From Roseimaritima multifibrata (GTDB lineage: Bacteria > Planctomycetota > Planctomycetia > Pirellulales > Pirellulaceae): 64,000 nt of DNA. This document shows positions 42,226 to 51,429 of the stretch, piece by piece. Where the stretch lies: contig NZ_CP036262.1 in the NCBI RefSeq assembly GCF_007741495.1, positions 5,022,001-5,086,000 on the forward strand, read 5' to 3'. The notes beneath the pieces were generated by a model. That model was not told where the DNA came from and did not search any database. It was given only the letters and a program-made list of their open reading frames with translations. Position numbers and translations under genes: made by a program. Numbering within the stretch: position 1 is the first letter of the stretch; every line of letters begins with the position of its first letter.

Positions 42226-44463
42226 ATGCACGACCCCTCCCAGCCCGAACAAGAGGACAACGACGTCGACGTGGCATTCGCCGCCTACTTGCAGGCGTGT
42301 GATAGTGGGACCCTTCCCAGCCGCGAGGATTTCCTTGCCCAGTTCCCCAGCCTATCCGAGGAATTGGGGAAACTGATGGAAGCGATCGACTTGGTCGAAA
42401 CGGCAACCAATGGGAATGACTTGCCAGAAACGCAACTCCTCCCCGCCATCCCCTCCGACGCCGAAACCATCGGTACGGCGACCGGGGGCAGTTTCTACGA
42501 TGGGGCAGGGCCGGGTAGCCAGTCTGGACAATCCCAGTCAGACGCGGGGATGCCTCAAACGCTTCCCGTCGCCAAGCGGCAAGCGGGCGACAATGGACCA
42601 ACCCTTCCTTACACGCTGGGCGACTACCAACTGGTCAGCATGCTGGGCCGCGGTGGCATGGGCGTCGTCTACCGCGCGATCCAACAGCCACTTCAACGCG
42701 AAGTCGCCGTCAAGATGATCCGTTCAGGCATGTTGGCCAGCGGCGCCGAGGTCAAACGTTTTTTTGCAGAAGCACGAGCCGCTGCGAAACTTCATCACCC
42801 GGGGATCGTAAGTGTCTTCCATTTTGGCCATCGCGATGGACACCATTTTTTCTCAATGGAGTGTATTCGAGGAACCGACTTGGCTCGGCGTATCGACCAT
42901 TCTCCGCTCCCGCCTGAAGAGGCCGCGCGGTACGTTCGCGATGTGGCCGAAGCCATCGACTATGCCCACCGCCACGGAGTTCTGCATCGCGACTTAAAAC
43001 CGGCCAATGTCCTAATCGATGAACAAGACCAAATTCACATCACCGATTTTGGATTAGCCAAACAGATCGACAGCGACAGCAGCTTAACGGGCAGTGGCGT
43101 CGCGGTTGGAACGCCCAGCTACATGGCGCCAGAACAGGCAAGCGGGCACAGTGACCGCGCGGGCCCGACCACGGATGTCTACTCCCTGGGTGCGATCCTG
43201 TTTGCAGCGCTGACCGGCGAACCTCCGTTTTCAGGATCGACGGTCCTCAAAACGATGATGCAGGTGATCCATTCCGATCCCCCGCGTCCGAGCAACTTGG
43301 TTCCAGACATTCCGGCGGACGTCGAAACGATCTGCTTGAAATGTTTAGAAAAAGACCCCGGCAAACGTTACCGATCGGCCGCGGCGCTTGCCGAGGATTT
43401 GGCTCGGTTCCTAGCGGGGCGTCCAATTTTGGCGCGTCCACGTCCGGCGGTTGTCCGCGCGATCAACTGGATGGAAAGCGTCCCCTTGGTCGCTGCCGTC
43501 ACCGGCCGTCGCCAGCTTTCGGAAGCGAGCCAGGGGCATCGAAGATTCCAGGCGGGGATTTTGTTGCTTGCGATGCTGATCCCATTGCTGATTGCCGGAT
43601 TCGTCACCGTTCGCCACTCGGTTGCGCAAAAGATGCCCAGGGAGATCCACCTTGGTGGCGGCCTGGAAGGGGGCGCCTACAGCGAAGTCAGTGAACTGCT
43701 TGCCAAGCGGATCCACAAACGTGGCAGCCTGCCGGTGACGGTAAGCAAGAGTGGCGGTTCGCACGACAACAGCAAATCGGTCTTAGACGGAACCGTCCAC
43801 TTGGCCCCCATGCAAGCGACTTCGATCACGGGAGCGGACCTGAGTGTTGCAGCCCCGCTGTTCTACGAAGCTGCCCACGTGCTGGTGCGCCGCGATTCCA
43901 ACATCCACAGCATCGAAGAACTTGCCGGCCATGCCGTGGCGGTAGGCCCCGATTCCAGCGGATCCAGGCAGGTCGCGGAGTACTTGCTCGACTCGTATGC
44001 GCTTGCTCCCCAATCGGTCCCGCGAAAGGTCATCCCCTGGCCGCAATTGAATTCAACAGAAAATCTTGACGCTGCGGTGATCTGCATCGGGCGGCGAAGC
44101 AAACTAATCGGCGACCTGCTGGACCAAGGATGGGGACTGTTACCAGTGCAGCAAGCGATCGAGGTTTCGCTTCAGCATCCGACGCTGCGGACGATGACGA
44201 TCCCGCCAACCGATTTTCCTTCCGCCAACCTTCCGCCGGGCGGAATCCCCACGGTTGGGACGACCGCATTTCTAGCGGTCCGAACCGACCTACCCGATAA
44301 ACTGGTCACGCTGACCCTTGAATCGCTTTACGAATCGCCTCCCTTGTTCCCGGGAATGATCCCACGCCTAAATGCCGCAGAATGGCAAGGACTCGTTTTT
44401 CATCCCGCAGCCCGCAAGTACTACGCACAGTCACAGGCCAAAGATGAACCGGTCGCCAAGTGA
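42226..44463 (+). CDS. Ser/Thr protein kinase fused to a TAXI-type solute receptor domain
   Basis: A 745-residue membrane kinase. Residues 130-395 are a Hanks-type kinase: glycine loop LGRGGMGVVYRA (about 140-151), lysine in EVAVKMIR, catalytic HRDLKPANV (about 253-261), DFGLAK and the APE motif PSYMAPEQ. A transmembrane helix (LLLAMLIPLLIAGFV) lies near 443-463. The outer part, about 475-735, has the TAXI-family TRAP receptor pattern: LGGGLEGGAYSEVSELLAKR, ELAGHAVAVGPDSSGSRQVA. It would sense a small external solute and signal by phosphorylation. The first 60 residues are a planctomycete kinase lead-in (FLAQFPSLSEELGKLMEAI). Confidence 0.85.
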   Translation: MHDPSQPEQEDNDVDVAFAAYLQACDSGTLPSREDFLAQFPSLSEELGKLMEAIDLVETATNGNDLPETQLLPAIPSDAETIGTATGGSFYDGAGPGSQSGQSQSDAGMPQTLPVAKRQAGDNGPTLPYTLGDYQLVSMLGRGGMGVVYRAIQQPLQREVAVKMIRSGMLASGAEVKRFFAEARAAAKLHHPGIVSVFHFGHRDGHHFFSMECIRGTDLARRIDHSPLPPEEAARYVRDVAEAIDYAHRHGVLHRDLKPANVLIDEQDQIHITDFGLAKQIDSDSSLTGSGVAVGTPSYMAPEQASGHSDRAGPTTDVYSLGAILFAALTGEPPFSGSTVLKTMMQVIHSDPPRPSNLVPDIPADVETICLKCLEKDPGKRYRSAAALAEDLARFLAGRPILARPRPAVVRAINWMESVPLVAAVTGRRQLSEASQGHRRFQAGILLLAMLIPLLIAGFVTVRHSVAQKMPREIHLGGGLEGGAYSEVSELLAKRIHKRGSLPVTVSKSGGSHDNSKSVLDGTVHLAPMQATSITGADLSVAAPLFYEAAHVLVRRDSNIHSIEELAGHAVAVGPDSSGSRQVAEYLLDSYALAPQSVPRKVIPWPQLNSTENLDAAVICIGRRSKLIGDLLDQGWGLLPVQQAIEVSLQHPTLRTMTIPPTDFPSANLPPGGIPTVGTTAFLAVRTDLPDKLVTLTLESLYESPPLFPGMIPRLNAAEWQGLVFHPAARKYYAQSQAKDEPVAK

Positions 44464-44530
44464 AAAGTTTCCGGGGCGGTTTCCCAGCGGGACGTGCAAT
44501 ATATAAGTTGACGATTTCCGCTCAGGCTGC

Positions 44531-44583
44531 TCTTGTTTGCTTCCGCCGGGCTCGTCCCGGTCGGTACAACAACTGGCAGCTAC
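44531..44583 (+). repeat. Dispersed repeat, second copy
   Basis: The segment around CGGTCGGTACAACAACTGG and GCAGCTACC matches the reverse complement of 37344-37392. Confidence 0.6.
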
Positions 44584-44587
44584 CTGA

Positions 44588-44842
44588 ATGCCTACCCCCA
44601 CTCGATCCATCATGCCAACGTCCTCCAACGCCGACTCCACCGATTCGACCACCGCGTCTGGTGAAGCGTTCGCAGAATCGGCGTTTGAGCAGAGTCCGGG
44701 TTTGGTCCGTGAATTCTGGGATTTTTTGCATGACAACAAAAAATGGTGGCTCGTTCCTATCCTGTTGTCGATCGCCTTGTTATCCCTGTTTGTTACATTG
44801 GCGGCTTCGTCCGTTTCACCTTTTTTATACGTGCTGTTCTGA
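44588..44842 (+). CDS. DUF5989-family small membrane protein
   Basis: An 84-residue protein from ATG 44588; ATG 44612 is also possible. After a serine/threonine-rich leader, the conserved LVREFWDFLHDNKKWWLVPI runs into a single membrane helix (LLSIALLSLFVTLAA) and a short end. This is the DUF5989 pattern. DUF5989 genes are often next to carbamoyltransferases, which is not the case here; it sits 10 bp before hemG. Function unknown. Confidence 0.75.
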   Translation: MPTPTRSIMPTSSNADSTDSTTASGEAFAESAFEQSPGLVREFWDFLHDNKKWWLVPILLSIALLSLFVTLAASSVSPFLYVLF

Positions 44843-44851
44843 GGCTTTCTG

Positions 44852-46321
44852 TTGACCCGCCAAATAAATGCCAAACCTCACGTCGTGATCGTCGGTGGAG
44901 GGCTTTCCGGATTGACGACGGCCTTTTATCTGCAACGCGCTATCGCAGACATTCAGCTGAGCATTCTTGAATCCGCACCACAAATCGGTGGGGTCATTCA
45001 AACTGAGCAAATGGACGGCTACCTGGTGGAGCACGGTGCGGACATGTTTGCAACGCAGCCAGGGGATGCTTTTCAACTCTGCCAAGATCTGGGGATCGAA
45101 GAGGAACTTTTGGTTCCCAATGTGGAGGGACGCGGTGCCATGATCGTACGCGGCGATCAACTGCATCCCGTTCCAGAAGGGTTCGTGTTGATGCGTCCCA
45201 CACGAACGGCTTCGATCCTGAAGACTCCTTTGCTTTCTCTATCGGGGAAGATGCGGCTGTTGGGTGAACGGTGGATCGCCACACGGAAAGAGACGACCGA
45301 CGAAAGCGTTGCGGACTTTACCAGGCGACGCCTGGGACAAGAAACCTTAGATCGGATCGTGCAGCCATTGGTCGGGGGAATCTACACCGCGGATCATGAA
45401 CAACTAAGCATGGCCGCGACGATGCCTACATTCGTCAACATGGAACGCCAACACACCAGCCTTGCTGCAGCGACCGCAGCGCGCCAACGACGTAGCGAAG
45501 ACAGCCCCGAACGCAACAGTAGCGGAGCCCGCTACTCTCAATTCCGTGGTTTTCCAAAAGGGATGAGCTCTTGGCTGCAGACGATTGCCGATCGCCTTCC
45601 CAAAGACGCGATGCGACTGCAGACCTCCGTCCGATCGGTGACTCCGACAGCAACCGAAGGTCACGACCAGAGATGGGATGTCGAAACGAGCGAGGGAAAA
45701 CTGCCTCAAGCCGATGCCGTCGTGCTGGCAACTCCCGCCGCCGCGGCAGCCAAACTATGTGCTCCGTTTGCATCCTCGATAGCGGAACCCTTGAGTAGTT
45801 TAAAAACCGCCAGCTCGGTGATCACGATCATTGCCGCGGCGAACAAGGATATCGCTCGGCTTCCCAAGACCTTTGGATTTGTGGTTCCAGCTGCCGAAAG
45901 CAAATCGATCCTAGCCTGTAGTTTTGCCAACCATAAATTTGCCGGAAGGTGTCCCGAAGATACGACACTGATGCGTATCTTCATGGGAGGTGCGTTGCGA
46001 ACCGATTTGCTGGAGCGAACCGATGCTGAACTATTGGCGTTGATCCGCGAGGAGCTGGGCACTTGGATCGGCTGGAATGGAAAAGCGATCTGGACCAAGG
46101 CGGTCCGCTGGAACAATGCGATGCCGCAGTACCATGTGGGACATCTTGATCGAGTCGGTAAAATCGAAAGCGGTTTGGCGGCCTACCCAACGATGGCACT
46201 TGCCGGCAACAGCCTACACGGCGTGGGGATTGCCCCAGTCATTCGTACCGCAAAACAAGCCGCTGCCAGAATCGCGGCTTCACTCGCCGTGGACAGCGAA
46301 AGCGGCGTTCCAAAGCCCTGA
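44852..46321 (+). CDS. hemG: Protoporphyrinogen oxidase (FAD, HemY type)
   Basis: A 489-residue enzyme oxidising protoporphyrinogen IX (or coproporphyrinogen III in the coproporphyrin branch) in haem synthesis, using FAD. The dinucleotide motif VVIVGGGLSGLTTAFYL is at residues 10-26, followed by LESAPQIGGVIQTE. The central GGIYTADHEQLSMAATMPTF and the final TMALAGNSLHGVGIAPVIRT are typical of the family. TTG 44852 is the likely start. Its 3' end overlaps the convergent exbD gene by 42 bp. The family includes both the PPOX and CgoX reactions; the sequence alone does not decide. Confidence 0.85.
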   Translation: MTRQINAKPHVVIVGGGLSGLTTAFYLQRAIADIQLSILESAPQIGGVIQTEQMDGYLVEHGADMFATQPGDAFQLCQDLGIEEELLVPNVEGRGAMIVRGDQLHPVPEGFVLMRPTRTASILKTPLLSLSGKMRLLGERWIATRKETTDESVADFTRRRLGQETLDRIVQPLVGGIYTADHEQLSMAATMPTFVNMERQHTSLAAATAARQRRSEDSPERNSSGARYSQFRGFPKGMSSWLQTIADRLPKDAMRLQTSVRSVTPTATEGHDQRWDVETSEGKLPQADAVVLATPAAAAAKLCAPFASSIAEPLSSLKTASSVITIIAAANKDIARLPKTFGFVVPAAESKSILACSFANHKFAGRCPEDTTLMRIFMGGALRTDLLERTDAELLALIREELGTWIGWNGKAIWTKAVRWNNAMPQYHVGHLDRVGKIESGLAAYPTMALAGNSLHGVGIAPVIRTAKQAAARIAASLAVDSESGVPKP

Positions 46322-46693
46322 TTCGGCACTCAACCGCAAGATCGGTTCAACCTTGGCGTAAGGAACCGTTCGGTCGGTGCGAATGCGGACCGGCGCCTCA
46401 TCGCCATGCTTGTCTCGATGGCTGGCCAAAATGGCCGCCAAACGAGGCTCATCGGCTTCGGTCCCCGCAACCAACCAGCGCCCGTCCTCATCGACATTGA
46501 TCGTCAGGACATTTCGGGGATCGATTTCTTCTAGGTGCGTATCCGCAACGGGAAGCGCCAACGGCAGATGGGCTTCCTGGCGGGCAAGGTGGCTGGAAAC
46601 CAGAAAAAAGATGATCAACAGAAACACGACATCGATCATCGGCGTCATGTTTGTCGCCAAGCGATCGCCATCGTCCGATGGGGGAATTCGCAT
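46280..46693 (-). CDS. ExbD/TolR-family biopolymer transport protein
   Basis: A 137-residue inner-membrane protein from ATG 46693. A single membrane helix (MIDVVFLLIIFFLVSSHLA) carries the proton-binding aspartate in its first turn, preceded by LATNMTP. The periplasmic part ends with VRIRTDRTVPYAKVEPILRL, the ExbD dimer domain. With the ExbB-like protein it forms a proton-driven motor energising outer-membrane transport or envelope stability. The gene follows exbB-like by 24 bp and overlaps hemG at its 3' end. Confidence 0.9.
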   Translation of the reverse strand: MRIPPSDDGDRLATNMTPMIDVVFLLIIFFLVSSHLARQEAHLPLALPVADTHLEEIDPRNVLTINVDEDGRWLVAGTEADEPRLAAILASHRDKHGDEAPVRIRTDRTVPYAKVEPILRLSAESGLWNAAFAVHGE

Positions 46694-46717
46694 CCAACGC
46701 CCTCCTTTTTGTCGCGA

Positions 46718-47515
46718 CTAAGAAGGTTCGCGAGGTGGTGGCGGTGGATTGCCTGGTCGTTTTGCAGCGGGAGGCGCGGGTGGCGGCTTTACCGATTTGA
46801 CCGGTTTGGTAGGTGGCGAAGCGACCACTTGTTGTGGCGTCACCGTGCGGGGCGGCGATGCACTGCCGGGCTTTGCTGGGCGACCTTGTCGCCGCTTAAT
46901 CGGAGCCAACGCATGTTGTGCCTGATAGGCCGCTTCGGCGATCAAAGTGTCGACGCGATTACGAAAGACGGCGTACGCTGCCAACGATGGAATGGCTACG
47001 ATCAATCCTCCAACGGTCGTGACCAAGGCCTGATAGATCCCCTCGGCAAGGTCACCAGCGCCGGCGGCCCCCTGGGAACCAGCGACTTGTTGGAAAGCAA
47101 AAATCATCCCCGTGACCGTTCCAAGCAATCCTACCATCGGGGCAATATTGCCGATCACCGAGAGGTATTCGATCTTTCGCATCAAACGTGCCGATTGATC
47201 GGCCAGCCCATCCTCGACCGCCTTTTCGACCTCTCGCCAGCCAAAATCCATTTCGGCGATCCCGTTCAGCAGCACAAAACTGAGCACACTAGGGGACCGT
47301 CGGCAGGCCGCGTCGGCTTCGGGAATGCGGCCGGTGAGAAGTGCTTGGCGGACCGCATCGGAGACCCCCTCGGGGAGGATTTCGTTATGCCGCAAAGTCA
47401 TGATCTGATCAAAGACCAAATAGGCCGCCGACACGCTGAGGGCGAACAATAACAACAGGATCGCCAGACCAATCCAGCCACCGCTAAAAATAATCTCACC
47501 GATCCCGCTCATCAC
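46718..47515 (-). CDS. MotA/TolQ/ExbB-family proton channel protein
   Basis: A 265-residue membrane protein. Hydrophobic helices lie near residues 15-38, 115-140 and 160-180. The family block SVIGNIAPMVGLLGTVTGMI and GIYQALVTTVGGLIVAIPSL is clear. The C-terminal 50 residues are a proline- and lysine-rich cytoplasmic tail (PPKPVKPP-like, ending PPPPREPS), longer than usual for ExbB. It forms an operon with the ExbD-like gene. Confidence 0.9.
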   Translation of the reverse strand: MMSGIGEIIFSGGWIGLAILLLLFALSVSAAYLVFDQIMTLRHNEILPEGVSDAVRQALLTGRIPEADAACRRSPSVLSFVLLNGIAEMDFGWREVEKAVEDGLADQSARLMRKIEYLSVIGNIAPMVGLLGTVTGMIFAFQQVAGSQGAAGAGDLAEGIYQALVTTVGGLIVAIPSLAAYAVFRNRVDTLIAEAAYQAQHALAPIKRRQGRPAKPGSASPPRTVTPQQVVASPPTKPVKSVKPPPAPPAAKRPGNPPPPPREPS

Positions 47516-47616
47516 TCGCCTTAGGGTCCTGCAGCCACAAAGGAACGTGTCCCTCCGTAGCCGATGCCTGCAAACATTGACAAAGTTTGCTTAACGATTG
47601 CGGACCTAGATCCTCA

Positions 47617-48651
47617 TTAGCTTAAACAAACCGATTCACTCTGCTCCGCAGCATCGTAGCCGATTGCGGGGCGGTTGTGGTAACCATTCTCTCCCAACCA
47701 GTTCCAAGAATCGATAATACAGGTGTCCAGCGATGGGATCGAATACCCCAGGCGATCGATCGCTTTCTGGCTGTCATAGAAGTGATCGTCGACGGCTGCC
47801 TGGATCGCAGCACTATTAAACGAAACCTCGTCCATTCGCAGCATGGAAATCATGTCACCAACCGTCCCGACCAGCCTTCTTGAAACAGGCCCCATCGAAA
47901 GTCTCGGTGCACGTCGCTCGGTCAATTCGGCGATACGATTCCAAAGCACAGCAATCTTGATGTTGTTTCCTGCGAGGATGAAATGTTCGCCGACCTGCAA
48001 GTCTTCGCACAGCGATACGATCGCATCTGCAACTTGTTGCACGTGACAGACACTCATTCCCCCCGGGGGAACCATCAGCGGTTGGTATTCGGAAACCTCC
48101 AATAGCATCCGTCCAGAAGACGGCGCCCAGTCCCATTTACCTAACATGAACCCTGGATGAACGACGGTCGCCCGGAGCCCCTCGGCGATCGCCGCATCCA
48201 CGACCTCTTCGGCCGCAATCTTGCTGTCGACATAGCTGCTGGAAGCTTTGCGGTGACGGGGCGATTCTTCGTTGATCCATTGGCCCGGATGCTGGGCGGA
48301 GCTCAACGTGTCGACAGACGAGACATAGACGAGTGCAACGTCCTGTTTGCGGGCAGCCGCAACAATATTTTGGGTACCCCCTACATTGATAGCAAAGGAT
48401 TCATCCCTCAATCCACTGCCAATATGTACCAAAGCGGCAGCGTGAACGACACAATCGACCCCCTCGACAGCACCAGCGACAGCCCCCGCGTCTCGCACGT
48501 CTCCAAGGACGATTTCGACCGGCAATCCTTCAAGGGTTTCCCGGTTACTGGTACCCCGCAACATCGCCCGCACGGAGATTCCTGCAGCAATTAACTGTCG
48601 TACGACGTTGTTCCCTACCAAGCCGGTCGCTCCGGTGACCAAGACTCGCAT
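47617..48651 (-). CDS. NAD(P)-dependent epimerase/reductase (extended SDR)
   Basis: A 344-residue Rossmann enzyme. VLVTGATGLVGNNVVRQLIA at residues 3-22 binds the cofactor, and the catalytic YxxxK occurs as SSYVDSKIAAEE with Ser/Thr upstream (VYVSSVDT). The family resembles dihydroflavonol-4-reductase-like SDRs. Substrate not evident. A second member of the same type is at 50379-51377 on the other strand, with argH between them. Confidence 0.85.
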   Translation of the reverse strand: MRVLVTGATGLVGNNVVRQLIAAGISVRAMLRGTSNRETLEGLPVEIVLGDVRDAGAVAGAVEGVDCVVHAAALVHIGSGLRDESFAINVGGTQNIVAAARKQDVALVYVSSVDTLSSAQHPGQWINEESPRHRKASSSYVDSKIAAEEVVDAAIAEGLRATVVHPGFMLGKWDWAPSSGRMLLEVSEYQPLMVPPGGMSVCHVQQVADAIVSLCEDLQVGEHFILAGNNIKIAVLWNRIAELTERRAPRLSMGPVSRRLVGTVGDMISMLRMDEVSFNSAAIQAAVDDHFYDSQKAIDRLGYSIPSLDTCIIDSWNWLGENGYHNRPAIGYDAAEQSESVCLS

Positions 48652-48783
48652 AACGTATCCCTCGTTTATGAACTAGCCCGCGTTTCCAGCCGCTTGCCCT
48701 CAAGGGAGGGACCAAGCCTAAAAACGTACCAAGCGGCGTAAACATCCGTGCAAACGCCGGGCCAAATCCCGGCCGCAAACGAC

Positions 48784-50160
48784 TCAGCTTAAGCGTTCTT
48801 TCCAGATTGCAACTTGCTGAGCAACTCTCTTGGGGGAGGTTGATCCTTCGCTGACGAAGGCTTCCACCGCTTGCTTCGACCCCAACACCTCTCGCACCGA
48901 AGCATCCAGCTCAGGTGCATGCTCCTGCATCACCTCGAGCGGCAGATCGGAGAGCGTTACGCGACGGCGCATCGCTTCGCCAACAATCGCGCCGACCAAA
49001 TGGTGTGCTCGGCGTTGAGGCATCCCCTTGCGAATCATAAATTCCATCAACGAGGTGGCATCCAGATACCCCTCTTCAATCGAAGCAGAGATTCGCTCTC
49101 GCTGCAGTTCTGCACCGGCGACCAATGGGGCGGCCAATTGCAGGCAAGCTTGGATCGTGTCGAACGAATCGAAGAGCGGAGGTTTATCTTCCTGGAGGTC
49201 ACGGTTGTAAGCCAACGGCAAACCTTTGACCAACACCATTAACGTCTGCAGGTTCCCAAGAACTCTGGCCGATTTTCCACGCGTCAATTCCAGGACATCC
49301 GGATTGACCTTTTGCGGCATGATGCTGCTACCGGTGCAGAACGCGTGTGGCGATTTGATGAAACCGAATTCGACGGTGCTCCAGAGAATCCACTCCTCGG
49401 CCCAGCCGCTTAAGTGGGTCGCAATCACGCCTAGCACAAACGCGCTTTCCAAGACGAAATCTCGGTCGCTGCTGGTGTCCAAACTGTTGGCGGTCATGCC
49501 TTCGAAATCAAGCGATTTAGCGGTCGCGTTGCGATCGATCGCGATACTCGTACCCGCCACCGCGGCGACCCCCAAACTGCACTGATTCACTCGCTTGCGA
49601 CAATCCTTAATCCGCTGCCGATCGCGTTCAAATTTTTCGATGTATGCCAACCAATAGTGCGGCGCCAGCACCGGCTGAGCCCGTTGCAGGTGGGTGTAGG
49701 CGGGCAGGATCACATCGGCATCGGCGTCGCAGCGACTGAGGAAGGCCTGCTGCAGTTCAAGCAGCAAGCGATCGATATCATCCAACGCATCGCGAACCCA
49801 CATCCGAAAATCGGTCGAAACCTGATCATTGCGGCTACGGCCGGTATGCAGTTTGCGGCCGACATCGCCCAAACGTTCGATCAACGCTTGTTCGATATGC
49901 ATATGGATATCTTCCAGCTCGATGCGAAGAGGCAATTCATCCGCATCCAGTTGTTTTTCAATTTCATCCAAAGCGGTGCAAATCTGCTCCGCTTCGTCGT
50001 TCGAAATCAGCCCTTCGCTGGCCAGCATTTGGGCATGCGCTTTCGAGCCACGAATATCATGTCGATAGAGTCGGCGATCAAAACTGATGCTCTCAGCAAA
50101 TTGTTCGACGCGAGAGTCGGTTCCTTCGCTAAACACACCGCCGCGGGATGGGCTTTCCAA
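48784..50160 (-). CDS. argH: Argininosuccinate lyase
   Basis: A 458-residue enzyme that cleaves argininosuccinate to arginine and fumarate, the last step of arginine synthesis. The fumarase superfamily signature GSSIMPQKVNPD is intact. KLHTGRSRNDQVSTDFRMWV, THLQRAQPVLAPHY and SLDTSSDRDFVLE mark the other two conserved regions. Length is normal. ATG 50160 begins MESPSRGGVFSEGTDSRVEQ. It is not clustered with other arginine genes here. Confidence 0.95.
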   Translation of the reverse strand: MESPSRGGVFSEGTDSRVEQFAESISFDRRLYRHDIRGSKAHAQMLASEGLISNDEAEQICTALDEIEKQLDADELPLRIELEDIHMHIEQALIERLGDVGRKLHTGRSRNDQVSTDFRMWVRDALDDIDRLLLELQQAFLSRCDADADVILPAYTHLQRAQPVLAPHYWLAYIEKFERDRQRIKDCRKRVNQCSLGVAAVAGTSIAIDRNATAKSLDFEGMTANSLDTSSDRDFVLESAFVLGVIATHLSGWAEEWILWSTVEFGFIKSPHAFCTGSSIMPQKVNPDVLELTRGKSARVLGNLQTLMVLVKGLPLAYNRDLQEDKPPLFDSFDTIQACLQLAAPLVAGAELQRERISASIEEGYLDATSLMEFMIRKGMPQRRAHHLVGAIVGEAMRRRVTLSDLPLEVMQEHAPELDASVREVLGSKQAVEAFVSEGSTSPKRVAQQVAIWKERLS

Positions 50161-50378
50161 AACGAATGTTTCCTAAACAAAGAAGGGGAAGAAGTCTGCC
50201 ATAAATCGTAACGTTTTTGACAATTTTGACGAGCCGTCGGATGGAGCTTTGAAATCCGTCGACAAGATCGTTTTTTTTGGTCGTGATATGTCTGAAAACT
50301 CGCGATCATAAAATACCCACCTACAATGGGGTCGGCAAACGACTCTACCCCCAATGAATCTCCACGAGGACAAACCTA

Positions 50379-51377
50379 GTGAATAAGGCTTTGGTAACCG
50401 GAGCGACCGGATTTATCGGCACGCAGCTGTGCGAGCGATTATTGTCCGCGGGTTACCAGGTTCGCGCCACCGTCCGCAAAACATCCAATCAAGAGCGGTT
50501 AATCAAGCTGGGGGTCGAAACGGTTCCTTGCGATCTGGCCAGCGAATGCCCGACGCCGCAGCAGCTTGACGGGATCACTCACGTGTTCCATCTGGCAGGC
50601 CTAACGACCAGTCCAAACCTAGAGAAACTTCGCAGCGTGAACGTCACGGGGACCGCAAACCTAGCAAAGGCCGTCGCCTCCCTTTCCAATCCCCCCAAAA
50701 TCATTCACGTTTCCTCCATCGCAGCCTCCGGTCCAGGCAAACGCGATCAAGTTCGATCGTCGAATGAATCTCCCAAACCGGTCTCCAATTATGGACGCAG
50801 TAAACTGGAGGGAGAACAAGCGATTGCCGCGATCGCCGATCGGACGTCCGTCAGTATCGTGCGTCCCGGATTGGTGTTTGGTCCCGGAGACCACGAAGGA
50901 CTTCGGATTGCCAAACCAATTGCACGGGTCGGTATCCACATGACTCCCGGCTTTCGAACGCCGCCGCTAAGCGTCATCTATGTGCATGACCTAGTCGATA
51001 TTCTGATGCGGACCGCAAAGCAGGGTTGCAAGCTCCCGTCGGCCTCGTCGGCAGATCTTAAAGGACGTGGCATCTATATCGCGGCGGCATCCGAACACCC
51101 CACCTACCGCAAGTGGGGGCAAATGATTGGTGCAGCTTTGCAGCGCAAAATGATCGCTTGGCCCATCTTCCCCAACGTCGCTCGAGTGGTCGGACTGGTG
51201 GCGCAGGCCATCGGCAGTGGGACGCTGCACTACGACAAAATTCGCGAAGCTTTGGTTCCCTCCTGGGCTTACTTCGATCCACAACTGGAAACCGACCTGG
51301 GATTCCAACCCTCCGCCACCGTCACCGACCAATTGGCCGACACCATTGCCTGGTATCGCCAGGAAAAAATGCTTTAA
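50379..51377 (+). CDS. NAD-dependent epimerase/dehydratase (extended SDR)
   Basis: A 332-residue Rossmann enzyme starting at GTG 50379. ALVTGATGFIGTQLCERLLS binds the cofactor, VSSIAASGP precedes the catalytic SNYGRSKLEGEQA (YxxxK), and VRPGLVFGPGD follows. Similar to sterol/flavonol-type SDRs. Substrate unknown. It is divergent from argH. Confidence 0.87.
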   Translation: MNKALVTGATGFIGTQLCERLLSAGYQVRATVRKTSNQERLIKLGVETVPCDLASECPTPQQLDGITHVFHLAGLTTSPNLEKLRSVNVTGTANLAKAVASLSNPPKIIHVSSIAASGPGKRDQVRSSNESPKPVSNYGRSKLEGEQAIAAIADRTSVSIVRPGLVFGPGDHEGLRIAKPIARVGIHMTPGFRTPPLSVIYVHDLVDILMRTAKQGCKLPSASSADLKGRGIYIAAASEHPTYRKWGQMIGAALQRKMIAWPIFPNVARVVGLVAQAIGSGTLHYDKIREALVPSWAYFDPQLETDLGFQPSATVTDQLADTIAWYRQEKML

Positions 51378-51429
51378 GCCTGCACCGCGGCACCAGCACA
51401 TCTTGCCAGCTCTCTCGCGTCGTTGTGTT

